Of a stretch of 33,407 nucleotides of DNA, positions 13,902 through 21,383 are shown piece by piece. Location of the stretch: positions 1 to 33,407 of the forward strand of contig CADAPC010000030.1 of assembly GCA_902789725.1 (NCBI GenBank), written 5' to 3'. Both the position numbers and the translations under genes were made by a program. The notes beneath the pieces are model-generated. The model saw nothing but the letters and a program-made list of their open reading frames with translations, was not told the DNA's origin and searched no databases. How positions within the stretch are numbered: the first letter of the stretch is position 1; each line of letters begins with the position of its first letter. This stretch comes from an uncultured Bacteroidales bacterium. Its GTDB lineage: Bacteria > Bacteroidota > Bacteroidia > Bacteroidales > Bacteroidaceae.

Positions 13902-14771
13902 CTATTCTTCCACCCCAGTGGCTTTGCCTTTGGTGGTCAGTTCGATGCCGTTGGGCAGAATCTGGATGAGTTCCTGCTTGTAGAGGTCGCCAACAGCTTG
14001 TTTGAAGACTTTCTTGCTCACGCCAAACATGGCATAGATTTCTTCTGCGGGCGATTTGTCGTGATAAGGCGTGAAGCCTTTTTCCGACAGTTTGAGGTGC
14101 TCAAACAGGCGGGTGGAGAAATCGCCAATGAGGACGCGCCGATCGGCAGGAGCATCATTTCTTTCTCCTCTGTTTGAGAGGGTGCGATGCCCTTTTGTAT
14201 GGTGGTCGGGTTGGTGATTGTTTCCAAAATCGCTTTTCTCGCTGATGGCTTTCTGGAATTTCTCTATCTTGCTGGAGCAGACGATGCGGTAGGTTTTGTC
14301 GTCGATGTAGCAATAAACCTGATAGCGTTTACCCCGTTGCATGCGCACTTTCTGCTCTCTGAAAGGGCAGAAGAGGTCTTTCATGAGTCCCCAGTTAAGG
14401 TAAGCGCCGTATTCGTTGGTCCAAGTGCATTCAAGGTAGGCAAACTGGCCTACTTCGATGAGGGGATGTTCCGTGGTGGCGATGAGGCGCTCGTCCTGAT
14501 CGAGGTAAAGGAACACGTCAAGCACATCCCCCACCTTTGTGCCAGCTGGCACATAGCGCTTAGGCAGCAGGATGTCTCCGATGTCTCCGCCTTCCAGATA
14601 CACTCCGTGGTCTTTCTCACGCAGGACTTTCAATTGATTCCTCTTGCCCAGTTGCAGCGTTCTTTTCGGCTTGCTGGCTGAGGTCTGCTGGCTGTTGTCC
14701 ATAGTCTGTTGGCTGTTGTGCGTTGTCTGCTGATAGTTGTTCATTGTTTGCTGCTGGTTGTGCGTTGTCAT
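13902..14771 (-). CDS. CvfB-like S1-domain RNA-binding protein with Gln-rich N-terminal repeat
   Basis: A 289-residue protein of the CvfB/YitL family: tandem S1-like OB domains (from [21 protein letters not shown] near residue 39, and [20 protein letters not shown] near 108) followed by a C-terminal winged-helix domain ([26 protein letters not shown]). Family members bind RNA and influence gene expression in some Firmicutes; the role here is unknown. The first 30 residues are four copies of a heptad of the form T-T/M-x-N-x-Q-Q, not part of the family domain. The ATG at 14771 lies inside the LolD-type gene, so the genes overlap by 155 bases in different frames. Met10 and Met24 are alternative starts, also inside the overlap. 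Confidence 0.82.
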   Translation of the reverse strand: MTTHNQQQTMNNYQQTTHNSQQTMDNSQQTSASKPKRTLQLGKRNQLKVLREKDHGVYLEGGDIGDILLPKRYVPAGTKVGDVLDVFLYLDQDERLIATTEHPLIEVGQFAYLECTWTNEYGAYLNWGLMKDLFCPFREQKVRMQRGKRYQVYCYIDDKTYRIVCSSKIEKFQKAISEKSDFGNNHQPDHHTKGHRTLSNRGERNDAPADRRVLIGDFSTRLFEHLKLSEKGFTPYHDKSPAEEIYAMFGVSKKVFKQAVGDLYKQELIQILPNGIELTTKGKATGVEE

Positions 14772-15420
14772 ATTGAATTATACCATCTTTAATGTGAATT
14801 GTTCTGTCGGTTAGCTGTGAGAGCTCTTCATCGTGGGTGACAATGACGAAGGTTTGTCCGAATTTGTCTCTCAGGTCGAAAAAGAGTTGGTGCAGCTCGG
14901 CTTTGTTTTTTGTGTCGAGTGAACCAGAGGGTTCGTCGGCCAAGATGATGGCGGGGTTGTTGATGAGTGCCCGTGCTACGGCCACACGTTGTTTCTCGCC
15001 TCCGGACAGTTCGGCAGGCTTGTGCTTGGCACGTTCGGCAAGTCCAAGGAAGTTGAGCAGTTCCATTGCACGTGCTTCTGCTTGCTTTTTGTTCTTCCCG
15101 GCAATGAGGGCTGGGATGCAGATGTTTTCTAAAGCGGTAAATTCAGGCAAGAGCTGATGGAACTGGAAGACGAATCCGAGGCGCAGGTTGCGGAATTGGG
15201 CCAGTTTCTTGTCTTTCAGCTTGGTGATTTCTATTCCATCGACAATGACGGTTCCTGTGTCGGGAGTATCGAGGGTGCCCATGATTTGCAGGAGGGTGGT
15301 TTTGCCCGCTCCGGATGGTCCTACGATGCTGACCACCTCGCCTTTGTTGATGTGGAGGTCAATGCCTTTGAGCACTTGCAGCGTGCCGAAGGATTTGGTG
15401 ATGTTGGTGAGTTGTATCAT
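14617..15420 (-). CDS. lolD: LolD/MacB-type ABC transporter ATPase with repeat-derived C-terminal tail
   Basis: ATP-binding subunit of a LolCDE/MacB-type exporter, which in the Lol system releases lipoproteins from the inner membrane. From ATG 15420 it is 267 residues: Walker A GPSGAGKT (34-41), Q-loop VFQFHQL (84-90), signature LSGGEKQR (138-145), Walker B ILADEPSG (159-166) and switch THDEE (195-199). The family domain ends near residue 217. The last 50 residues are a Gln/Ala/Asp-rich heptad repeat (such as [21 protein letters not shown]) that overlaps the start of the CvfB-like gene. No permease gene is next to it, so the partner must be elsewhere. A 78-base upstream extension of the frame crosses a 9-bp tandem repeat and is not counted. 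Confidence 0.85.
   Translation of the reverse strand: MIQLTNITKSFGTLQVLKGIDLHINKGEVVSIVGPSGAGKTTLLQIMGTLDTPDTGTVIVDGIEITKLKDKKLAQFRNLRLGFVFQFHQLLPEFTALENICIPALIAGKNKKQAEARAMELLNFLGLAERAKHKPAELSGGEKQRVAVARALINNPAIILADEPSGSLDTKNKAELHQLFFDLRDKFGQTFVIVTHDEELSQLTDRTIHIKDGIIQYDNAQPAANNEQLSADNAQQPTDYGQQPADLSQQAEKNAATGQEESIESPA
14685..14768 (-). repeat. Four 21-bp units (two 42-bp units) coding in two frames
   Basis: Read on minus, 84 bases form two 42-bp units, each of two 21-bp halves with shared CAAC..CAGCAG pattern. Since 21 is a multiple of three, both overlapping genes translate it as heptads: T-T/M-x-N-x-Q-Q in the CvfB-like frame and D-N-A-Q-x-x-x-like in the LolD frame. Confidence 0.85.
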
Positions 15421-15435
15421 TGCTGGTGTTTTTTT

Positions 15436-15474
15436 ATGGGTCCTATGGGTCCTATGGGACTTATAGGCCCTATA
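15436..15474. repeat. 9-bp tandem repeat between the antiporter and the lolD gene
   Basis: ATGGGTCCT, ATGGGTCCT, ATGGGACTT, ATAGGCCCT and a partial ATAG lie in register. It fills most of the 61-base gap between the antiporter stop and the lolD start, in the lolD leader. Confidence 0.8.
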
Positions 15475-15481
15475 GTCTGTG

Positions 15482-17629
15482 TTAGCCCATTTCGCCAATC
15501 CATTTGCTTAGCCAGCGTCCCAGACGTGTGGTGCCAGAGGTGGTGTCGAGGCGATGGGGGTCGGTGAAGACATGTATTTCGTTGTTTTGCTCTTGCTGAT
15601 CGGGGTAGATGAGCATGAGGCTGGTGTTGGAGAAGTCGTTTTGCAGTTGATAGGGGAGCCTGTTGAAGGAGGTTTGGTAAGAGATGCTTCCTTGTCGGGC
15701 TGTGACTACGACCAGGAGATGGTCGGGGTTGAGTTCGTGGCGCAAGGCGGGAAATTCTCGCCAGGAGTCCAGTATTTCGTAATCGTCTCTCACGCTCTTG
15801 TGCCGTTCGTGCATGTAGTGCATGATGAGGTTGTTGGTCGTTTCCGGAGCGTAGAAAGTTACTTGGCATCCTAAGTCCTCTACCATGCGGGCCACACGGT
15901 TAATCCAGCGGTAGAATCCTTTTTCGTATTCAGCCTTCTCTGGTACGGCTACCACAATCTTGCGGATGGTGTTGGCTGGAATGTGCAGGTTGACGATGGT
16001 GATTTGGCGCGACATTCCGTCGATGAGTCCTTGGGCAAAGGCTCCCAGGAAGGAGTCTCCCTTGTGGTGTTGGTGATGCAGCCCAATGAGCAATTCGCTG
16101 GCATCATTTTCGCGAAGGGCATGGATGGTGGCTGTCACGAAGTTGACGGCAAGGCGAGTTTGCGTCTGTATGGGCACGTCGGCTGCTGATGCTAATTGCT
16201 GAGCCATGTCCAGACACTCTCGGCTGTGTGCCTGAGTCTTTTCGCTCAGGTCAGCATCGTTAATAATGTTCAGGCAGATGAGTCCGCGGTTCAGTTGTTG
16301 GTTGCGCATCATGAAGGCTGTGGACATCAGCGTGTCGATGTTGCTGGGGTTGTTGATGGGGATGAGAATCTTCTCGTCGTCCAGCGCTGTGCTGTCTCGC
16401 CTTTGTTTCTTGCCAGATGATTCGCTTTCTACCTTTAGTTTTTTCGCAGCTTGGTCGGTGGCGATGGACGAGATGATGCAAGAAAGGAGTATCATCATCA
16501 CTACACCGTCCAACACGGCACCATTCATGAGTGGAACGCCTGGCGACACTTCCAGATTCACACCCACCATCACCATAGCCAAAGCTCCTGCGGCATGGGC
16601 TTCGGTCAGTCCGAACATCATCACACCTTCTGTGCGTGACATGCGAAAAAGTTTGCGGCTAATGTGGGCTGCAATGTATTTGGACAGCGTGCCTGCAATC
16701 ACCATGATTGCCACCACCACTGCGGCTTTTCCTTCGCGAAACATGGGAGCGACATTGACCATCATGCCTACTCCAATCAGGAAGTAGGGAATGAAAAGAG
16801 CGTTGCCGATAAATTCTATGCGATTCATCAGGGGCGAGGTGTTGGGGACGAATCGGTTGAGCACCAGTCCTGAAAGGAACGCACCGAAGATGCCCTCCAG
16901 TCCGCACAGTTCGGCTGTGGCAGCAGAGAAGAGCACGGTGGCGAGTGTGAAAGTGAACTGTATGACGGGTTCGCTGTATTTGCGGAAGAAGATGCGGATG
17001 ATGCGTGGCAGAAGGAAGAACATGCCAAAAATGTAAGCCACGAATTTCAGCAAGAAGAATGCCCAGAACCAGACGCCGCCCGTTCCCTTGATGGTGCCAG
17101 CAATGCCTGCCAGGAAAAGCAGGGCTGAGAGCAGGGCGACCATTGTGGCTGCCACGGAAATGGTGACAGAGGGAGAGTTGCTCAGCCCGTAGCGTCCCAC
17201 GATGGGGTAGGCCACCAGTGTGTGGGATGCAAAGATGCAGGCCAACAGGAGCGAGGCTTGCAGGCTGTAGTCGAGGAAATAGTAGCCAGCGGCAAAACCA
17301 AGCACAAAGGGGATGATGGTGGTGATGGCTCCGAAGGTGAATCCTTTCACGCGGTTCTGCTTCAGATTCTGCAAGTCCATCTCTAAGCCTGCCAGGAACA
17401 TGATGAAGTAGATGCCCACTTTGCCAAACAACTCGAAGGAGGCATCGCGCTCCAGGATGTTCAGGCCGTGTTTGCCTATCACTACGCCTGCCAGAATCAT
17501 TCCGATGAGGTGCGGAATGTGCAGTTTGCTGAAAATCATAGGAGCAAACAGAATCACACAAAGAACAAGGAAGAATATCCAGGTTGGGTCGGTGATGGGC
17601 AGATGAAGGTATGAGGTGATAGCGTCCAA
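15482..17629 (-). CDS. CPA2-family cation:proton antiporter with USP-like C-terminal region
   Basis: An inner-membrane monovalent cation/proton antiporter of the KefB/CPA2 type, likely exchanging K+ or Na+ for protons. Roughly 12 hydrophobic segments fill the first 400 residues, with [36 protein letters not shown] and the [18 protein letters not shown] region typical of the family. The last 300 residues are hydrophilic and contain two stretches resembling universal stress protein domains ([16 protein letters not shown] and [16 protein letters not shown]), a likely regulatory part. The start is uncertain. I choose TTG at 17629 (715 residues, [17 protein letters not shown]), because the in-frame TTG at 17662 lies upstream of the -7 element. 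It may be the first gene of a unit with lolD, cvfB and the hydrolase. Confidence 0.85.
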   Translation of the reverse strand: MDAITSYLHLPITDPTWIFFLVLCVILFAPMIFSKLHIPHLIGMILAGVVIGKHGLNILERDASFELFGKVGIYFIMFLAGLEMDLQNLKQNRVKGFTFGAITTIIPFVLGFAAGYYFLDYSLQASLLLACIFASHTLVAYPIVGRYGLSNSPSVTISVAATMVALLSALLFLAGIAGTIKGTGGVWFWAFFLLKFVAYIFGMFFLLPRIIRIFFRKYSEPVIQFTFTLATVLFSAATAELCGLEGIFGAFLSGLVLNRFVPNTSPLMNRIEFIGNALFIPYFLIGVGMMVNVAPMFREGKAAVVVAIMVIAGTLSKYIAAHISRKLFRMSRTEGVMMFGLTEAHAAGALAMVMVGVNLEVSPGVPLMNGAVLDGVVMMILLSCIISSIATDQAAKKLKVESESSGKKQRRDSTALDDEKILIPINNPSNIDTLMSTAFMMRNQQLNRGLICLNIINDADLSEKTQAHSRECLDMAQQLASAADVPIQTQTRLAVNFVTATIHALRENDASELLIGLHHQHHKGDSFLGAFAQGLIDGMSRQITIVNLHIPANTIRKIVVAVPEKAEYEKGFYRWINRVARMVEDLGCQVTFYAPETTNNLIMHYMHERHKSVRDDYEILDSWREFPALRHELNPDHLLVVVTARQGSISYQTSFNRLPYQLQNDFSNTSLMLIYPDQQEQNNEIHVFTDPHRLDTTSGTTRLGRWLSKWIGEMG

Positions 17630-17643
17630 AATGAAATTTTTTA

Positions 17644-17673
17644 CAAAGATACGCTTTTTCAACGAAAAGTGAA
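17644..17673 (-). promoter_or_regulatory. Promoter of the antiporter gene
   Basis: On minus TATCTTTG (17644-17651) with TTC (17671-17673) exactly 19 bases upstream. The proposed TTG start is 14 bases beyond the -7 element, so the leader would be only a few bases. The -33 region lies in the left arm of the inverted repeat 17664-17713. Confidence 0.6.
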
Positions 17674-17713
17674 GAGTGAAATTAGATTTTTCACTTTTTA
17701 CTCTTCACTTTTC
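17664..17713. repeat. 14-bp inverted repeat shared by two divergent promoters
   Basis: GAAAAGTGAAGAGT (17664-17677) and ACTCTTCACTTTTC (17700-17713) are exact complements. Each arm supplies the -33 region of one of the divergent promoters (antiporter and asd), with identical geometry. Related sequence recurs after asd (18840-18924). Confidence 0.8.
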
Positions 17714-17733
17714 AATGAAAATGTTTACCTTTG
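17704..17733 (+). promoter_or_regulatory. Promoter of asd
   Basis: TTC (17704-17706), 19 bases, TACCTTTG (17726-17733). The ATG is at 17803, giving a leader of about 63 bases. Confidence 0.6.
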
Positions 17734-17802
17734 CAGCGTTTTTTACGTAAAAGCAAAGATTTTGTCGCAAAATAATGCTAAACTCAACAAAAAGGTAATA
17801 AG

Positions 17803-18813
17803 ATGAAAGTAGCAATTGTAGGTGCCAGCGGCGCCGTAGGACAGGAGTTCCTCCGTGTTCTCGATGAGAGAAATTTCCCGATTGACGAATTGGTACTGTT
17901 TGGCTCCACACGTAGTGCCGGCAGAAAATATACATTCCGTGGTAAGGAGTACGAAGTGCAGCTCCTGAAACATGGCGACGATTTCAAGGGCGTTGACATC
18001 GCTTTCACTTCGGCTGGAGCAGGCACCTCGAAAGAGTTTGCTGAGGACATCACGAAGTTTGGTGCTGTGATGATTGACAACTCCAGTGCCTTCCGCATGG
18101 ACGACGATGTGCCATTGGTGGTGCCTGAGTGCAATGCTGAGGATGCGCTGAACCGCCCTCGTGGCATCATTGCCAACCCTAACTGCACAACCATTATGAT
18201 GGTGGTGGTGCTCAAACCTATTGAGAAGTTGAGCCACATCCAGCGCATTCATGTGGCCAGTTACCAGAGTGCGTCTGGAGCTGGTGCAGCCGCTATGGCT
18301 GAGTTGCAACAGCAGTATAAGGAACTGGTGGAAGGCAAGCAGCCCACTGTGAACAAGTTTGCCTATCAATTGGCTTACAATGTGATTCCTCAAATTGATG
18401 TGTTCCAAGATAATGGCTACACGAAGGAAGAGATGAAGATGTTCAACGAAACTCGCAAAATCATGCACACTGATGCGAAGTGTTCTGCTATGTGTGTGCG
18501 CATTTCCTCCCTTCGTGCTCACAGCGAAGCCGTTTGGGTGGAGACGGAGAAGCCCATCTCTGTGGAAGATGCGCAGAAGGCCATTGCGGCAGCTGACGGT
18601 GTGACGCTGATTGACGACCCCAAGAACCAGAAGTATCCTATGCCTCTCTTCACAGCTGGCAAGGACGATGTGTATGTGGGTCGTGTGCGTAAGGATCTTG
18701 CCAACGAAAATGGTTTGACGTTCTGGCTTTCAGGCGACCAGATTAAGAAGGGTGCAGCCTTGAATGCCGTGCAGATTGCAGAGTACCTGATTAAGGTGGG
18801 GAATGTGAAGTAA
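17803..18813 (+). CDS. asd: Aspartate-semialdehyde dehydrogenase
   Basis: NADP-dependent enzyme that converts aspartyl phosphate to aspartate semialdehyde, the branch point to lysine/diaminopimelate, methionine and threonine; cytoplasmic. The 336 residues include the Rossmann motif GASGAVG (7-13), the TSAGAGTS loop (69-76), the active-site cysteine in NPNCTT (Cys128), SYQSASGAG (153-161) and the catalytic histidine in [10 protein letters not shown] (His240). Length is standard. It has its own promoter and an intrinsic terminator right at the stop codon, so it is a single-gene unit. The product feeds DapA/DapB, and dapB is in this window. Confidence 0.96.
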   Translation: MKVAIVGASGAVGQEFLRVLDERNFPIDELVLFGSTRSAGRKYTFRGKEYEVQLLKHGDDFKGVDIAFTSAGAGTSKEFAEDITKFGAVMIDNSSAFRMDDDVPLVVPECNAEDALNRPRGIIANPNCTTIMMVVVLKPIEKLSHIQRIHVASYQSASGAGAAAMAELQQQYKELVEGKQPTVNKFAYQLAYNVIPQIDVFQDNGYTKEEMKMFNETRKIMHTDAKCSAMCVRISSLRAHSEAVWVETEKPISVEDAQKAIAAADGVTLIDDPKNQKYPMPLFTAGKDDVYVGRVRKDLANENGLTFWLSGDQIKKGAALNAVQIAEYLIKVGNVK

Positions 18814-18838
18814 AGAGCTTCTTGACGTGAAGCTCTTT
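18812..18838 (+). terminator. Intrinsic terminator of asd
   Basis: AAAGAGCTTC (18812-18821), loop TTGACGT, GAAGCTCTTT (18829-18838), followed by TA. The stem begins within the asd TAA stop codon. The T-tract is part of the stem, as is common in compact terminators. Confidence 0.75.
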
Positions 18839-18839
18839 T

Positions 18840-18924
18840 AAGTGAAGAGTGAAAAATCTAAGTTACCAGCCTTGCGGATAGAAATCCAATAGCAAAAGTA
18901 ACTTAGATTTTTCACTCTTCACTT
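18840..18924. repeat. 27-bp perfect inverted repeat between asd and the FKBP gene
   Basis: The arms 18840-18866 and 18898-18924 are exact reverse complements, and the 31-base loop has further complementarity (TTGC/GCAA and GGAT/ATCC). The arm contains AGTGAAGAGTGAAA and TTAGATTTTTCACT, also present in the repeat at 17664-17713. It lies between the convergent stops of asd and the FKBP gene, so it may end transcription from both sides, or be a small palindromic element. Confidence 0.8.
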
Positions 18925-18946
18925 TTCACTTTCATTCTTAAAGAAT

Positions 18947-19558
18947 TTAATGCCAAGTGGTGTCCGTGTCTATCTTATATTTATAGAGGCGAGCCAGTTT
19001 CACGTCGAAGATGAGGGTGGAGTGGCCAGGAATGCTTGCTGTAACATAGTCTTCCTCACCGTAACCGAGGGAGTAGGGCACCACAATTTTCCAGCGATCG
19101 CCTTCCACCATGTGCATGATGGCGGTGGCAAAACCCACCACATTGTTGTTGATGCCCATGATGACGGGCACATCTGTCTCTTCGTTGAGGTTGTAGGTGT
19201 TGTAGGTCTTTCCAAACACAAAGCCTTGGGAATAGGATGTGGATGGAATGAGGCGTCCCAAATAGTGTACACGGATGGAATCGTTATATTCTGGCTGGCG
19301 AGTGCCTGTTCCGGCTTCCAGCTTCTGGATATAGACGTAGTGATTGTTGTCCAGATAAGGATTGTTTTCTGATTCCACCAGATTGAATGCCAACAGTTTG
19401 CTCCATCCGTCAGTTCCTGCATTGGCAAGAGCGGCAATGGAATCAACATAGTGCTGATTCCTTGCCTGCCAATTGTCGTACTCTCCTGTCTCCTCCTTTT
19501 CGCTGCATGAGACGAAGAGGAAAGCAAGCAGAGTTAGTATGTAGATTATTCTTTTCAT
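18947..19558 (-). CDS. FKBP-type peptidyl-prolyl isomerase lipoprotein
   Basis: A 203-residue envelope lipoprotein: signal MKRIIYILTLLAFLFVSC with lipidated Cys18, a short linker, then an FKBP domain that helps fold exported proteins by proline isomerisation. Domain support is RVHYLGRLIPS (about 95-105), FGKTYN, a central insertion, VGFATAIMHMVEGDRWKIVVP and SLGYGEEDY, ending in STLIFDVKLARL. It begins 37 bases after the glyS stop on the same strand and is probably read with it, with a copy of the hairpin repeat (19561-19595) in the gap. Whether all active-site aromatic residues are kept was not checked. Confidence 0.87.
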   Translation of the reverse strand: MKRIIYILTLLAFLFVSCSEKEETGEYDNWQARNQHYVDSIAALANAGTDGWSKLLAFNLVESENNPYLDNNHYVYIQKLEAGTGTRQPEYNDSIRVHYLGRLIPSTSYSQGFVFGKTYNTYNLNEETDVPVIMGINNNVVGFATAIMHMVEGDRWKIVVPYSLGYGEEDYVTASIPGHSTLIFDVKLARLYKYKIDTDTTWH

Positions 19559-19560
19559 TG

Positions 19561-19595
19561 TCCGAATGGCGAAAATCGCCCAGCACGTGGGCTGG
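19561..19595 (-). repeat. Dispersed hairpin repeat abutting the glyS stop codon
   Basis: CGCCCAGCACGTGGGCTGG (19577-19595) differs by one base from the core of the tRNA-linked array at 10789-10909. The flank TCCGAATGG..AAAATCG also matches. It ends exactly at the glyS stop codon (19596-19598), in the same orientation relative to the gene as the copy after tRNA-Arg. Confidence 0.8.
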
Positions 19596-21149
19596 TTATT
19601 TCAGGTTCTTCAAGAGGCTGGTGATGCTCACTTGGTCTTCTATGATGCCGCGCAGGTCTGCAATGTTCACGCGTTCCTGCTCCATCGTGTCGCGATAGCG
19701 AAGTGTGACTGTGTTGTCCTCCAGCGTTTGGTTATCGACTGTGACGCAGAAGGGAGTGCCTATGGCATCCTGGCGGCGATAACGCTTGCCAATCTGGTCT
19801 TTTTCCTCGTACTTGCAGTTGAAGTGGAACTTGAGGTCGTTGATGATTTCGTGTGCCTTCTCTGGCAGGCCGTCCTTCTTGGTGAGTGGGAAGACAGCCA
19901 ACTTGACTGGTGCCAAAGCTGCAGGCAGACGGAGCACCACGCGAGTGTCGCCGCCTTCGAGCTTCTCTTCGCAGTAGCTGTGGCACATCACTGAGAGGAA
20001 CATGCGGTCCACACCAATTGAGGTCTCGATGACGTATGGTGTGTAGCTGGTGTTGTCCTCTGGGTCGAAGTACTCAATCTTCTTTCCGCTGTACTTAGCG
20101 TGCTGTGAGAGGTCGAAGTTGGTGCGAGAGTGGATGCCTTCCACTTCCTTGAAGCCGAATGGCATTTTGAACTCTATGTCTGTGGCTGCGTTGGCATAGT
20201 GGGCCAATTTGTCGTGATCGTGGAAGCGGTAGTTCTCTGCGCCAAAGCCGAGAGCTTGATGCCAAGCCATGCGGCGCTTTTTCCACTCCTCAAACCACTG
20301 AAGCTCTGTGCCAGGCTTTACGAAGAACTGCATTTCCATCTGCTCGAACTCTCTCATGCGGAAAATGAACTGACGGGCCACAATCTCGTTGCGGAAAGCT
20401 TTACCAATCTGGGCAATGCCGAATGGTACCTTCATGCGGCCTGTTTTCTGCACGTTGAGATAGTTGACGAAAATGCCCTGTGCGGTTTCTGGACGCAGGT
20501 AGATGGTTGAGGCTCCCTCAGCGGCAGCTCCCATCTCCGTCTTGAACATGAGGTTGAACTGGCGCACGTCTGTCCAGTTTCTGGTGCCAGAAATGGGGCA
20601 AACGATTTCCTCGTCAAGGATAATCTGCTTCAGTCCTTCGAGGTCGATACCACCTTCTGCGTTCATCACCTCCTGATAGCGCTGGTGAAGGGCATCGCGC
20701 TTGGCCTGATCTTCGAGCACACGGGCTGATGTGGCGCGATACTGTGCTTCGTCGAACGAGTCGCCAAAGCGCTTCCGTGCCTTAGCTACTTCCTTCTCAA
20801 TCTTCTCGTCGTACTTGGCTATCTGGTCTTCGATGAGCACATCGGCGCGATAACGCTTCTTCGAGTCGCGGTTGTCGATAAGGGGGTCGTTGAAAGCGTC
20901 CACGTGGCCCGAGGCCTTCCAAATGGTGGGGTGCATGAAGATGGCGGAGTCGATGCCCACGATGTTTTCGTGCAGCAGCACCATGTATTGCCACCAGTAT
21001 TGCTTGATGTTGTTCTTCAACTCCACACCGTTCTGACCGTAGTCGTACACGGCGCCCAATCCGTCGTAAATCTCAGAAGAGGGGAACACGAATCCGTATT
21101 CCTTGCAGTGGCTCACCACTTTCTTGAAAATGTCTTCTTGCTGTGCCAT
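19596..21149 (-). CDS. glyS: Glycyl-tRNA synthetase
   Basis: Class IIa aminoacyl-tRNA synthetase of the homodimeric (alpha2) bacterial/eukaryal type; charges tRNA-Gly in the cytoplasm. The 517 residues contain the N-terminal CKEYGFVFPSSEIYDGLGA block, WKASGHVDAFNDPL, RPETAQGIFVNY, motif 2 (FRNEIVARQFIFRMREFEQ), GVDRMFLSVM (motif 3) and the C-terminal anticodon-binding domain starting near APVKLAVFPLTKKDG. Length and motifs are complete. A -7 element is 45 bases upstream of the ATG at 21149. The downstream FKBP gene is probably in the same transcript. Confidence 0.96.
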   Translation of the reverse strand: MAQQEDIFKKVVSHCKEYGFVFPSSEIYDGLGAVYDYGQNGVELKNNIKQYWWQYMVLLHENIVGIDSAIFMHPTIWKASGHVDAFNDPLIDNRDSKKRYRADVLIEDQIAKYDEKIEKEVAKARKRFGDSFDEAQYRATSARVLEDQAKRDALHQRYQEVMNAEGGIDLEGLKQIILDEEIVCPISGTRNWTDVRQFNLMFKTEMGAAAEGASTIYLRPETAQGIFVNYLNVQKTGRMKVPFGIAQIGKAFRNEIVARQFIFRMREFEQMEMQFFVKPGTELQWFEEWKKRRMAWHQALGFGAENYRFHDHDKLAHYANAATDIEFKMPFGFKEVEGIHSRTNFDLSQHAKYSGKKIEYFDPEDNTSYTPYVIETSIGVDRMFLSVMCHSYCEEKLEGGDTRVVLRLPAALAPVKLAVFPLTKKDGLPEKAHEIINDLKFHFNCKYEEKDQIGKRYRRQDAIGTPFCVTVDNQTLEDNTVTLRYRDTMEQERVNIADLRGIIEDQVSITSLLKNLK

Positions 21150-21193
21150 TATATTGTTGTTAAGTTTTTACTGTTTAATCGACAAAAACTTTG

Positions 21194-21201
21194 CAAAGTT
21201 A
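21194..21201 (-). promoter_or_regulatory. -7 element for glyS
   Basis: TAACTTTG on minus; no TTG at the expected spacing. It forms part of the palindrome AACTTTGCAAAGTT. Confidence 0.45.
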
Positions 21202-21300
21202 CGACTTTCTTCACAAATATCCGTCCCTTTCTTTATAAAATAATGTGAATGAACCGAAAAAAGGCGGCATTCAGCAGGTTATGGTGGAAATTAGAAACAA

Positions 21301-21333
21301 TCCCCACACGATTCTTCGCGAACCACATGGGGA
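21301..21333 (-). terminator. Hairpin after the M56 sensor gene
   Basis: TCCCCA (21301-21306) pairs with TGGGGA (21328-21333), and the interior continues with further partial pairing (GATTC and GGTTC around GCGA). On minus it is followed by TTGTTTCT. It is 51 bases past the M56 gene stop. Confidence 0.55.
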
Positions 21334-21383
21334 CTTGTGTACACTACTTTTAACTGATCTTTAATTACTAACGCGTTTTGGAA

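Noticed and set aside
15421..15498. 26-codon upstream extension of the lolD gene
   Set aside because: It translates the 9-bp tandem repeat (SHRTHRTH) and is not part of the ATPase family.
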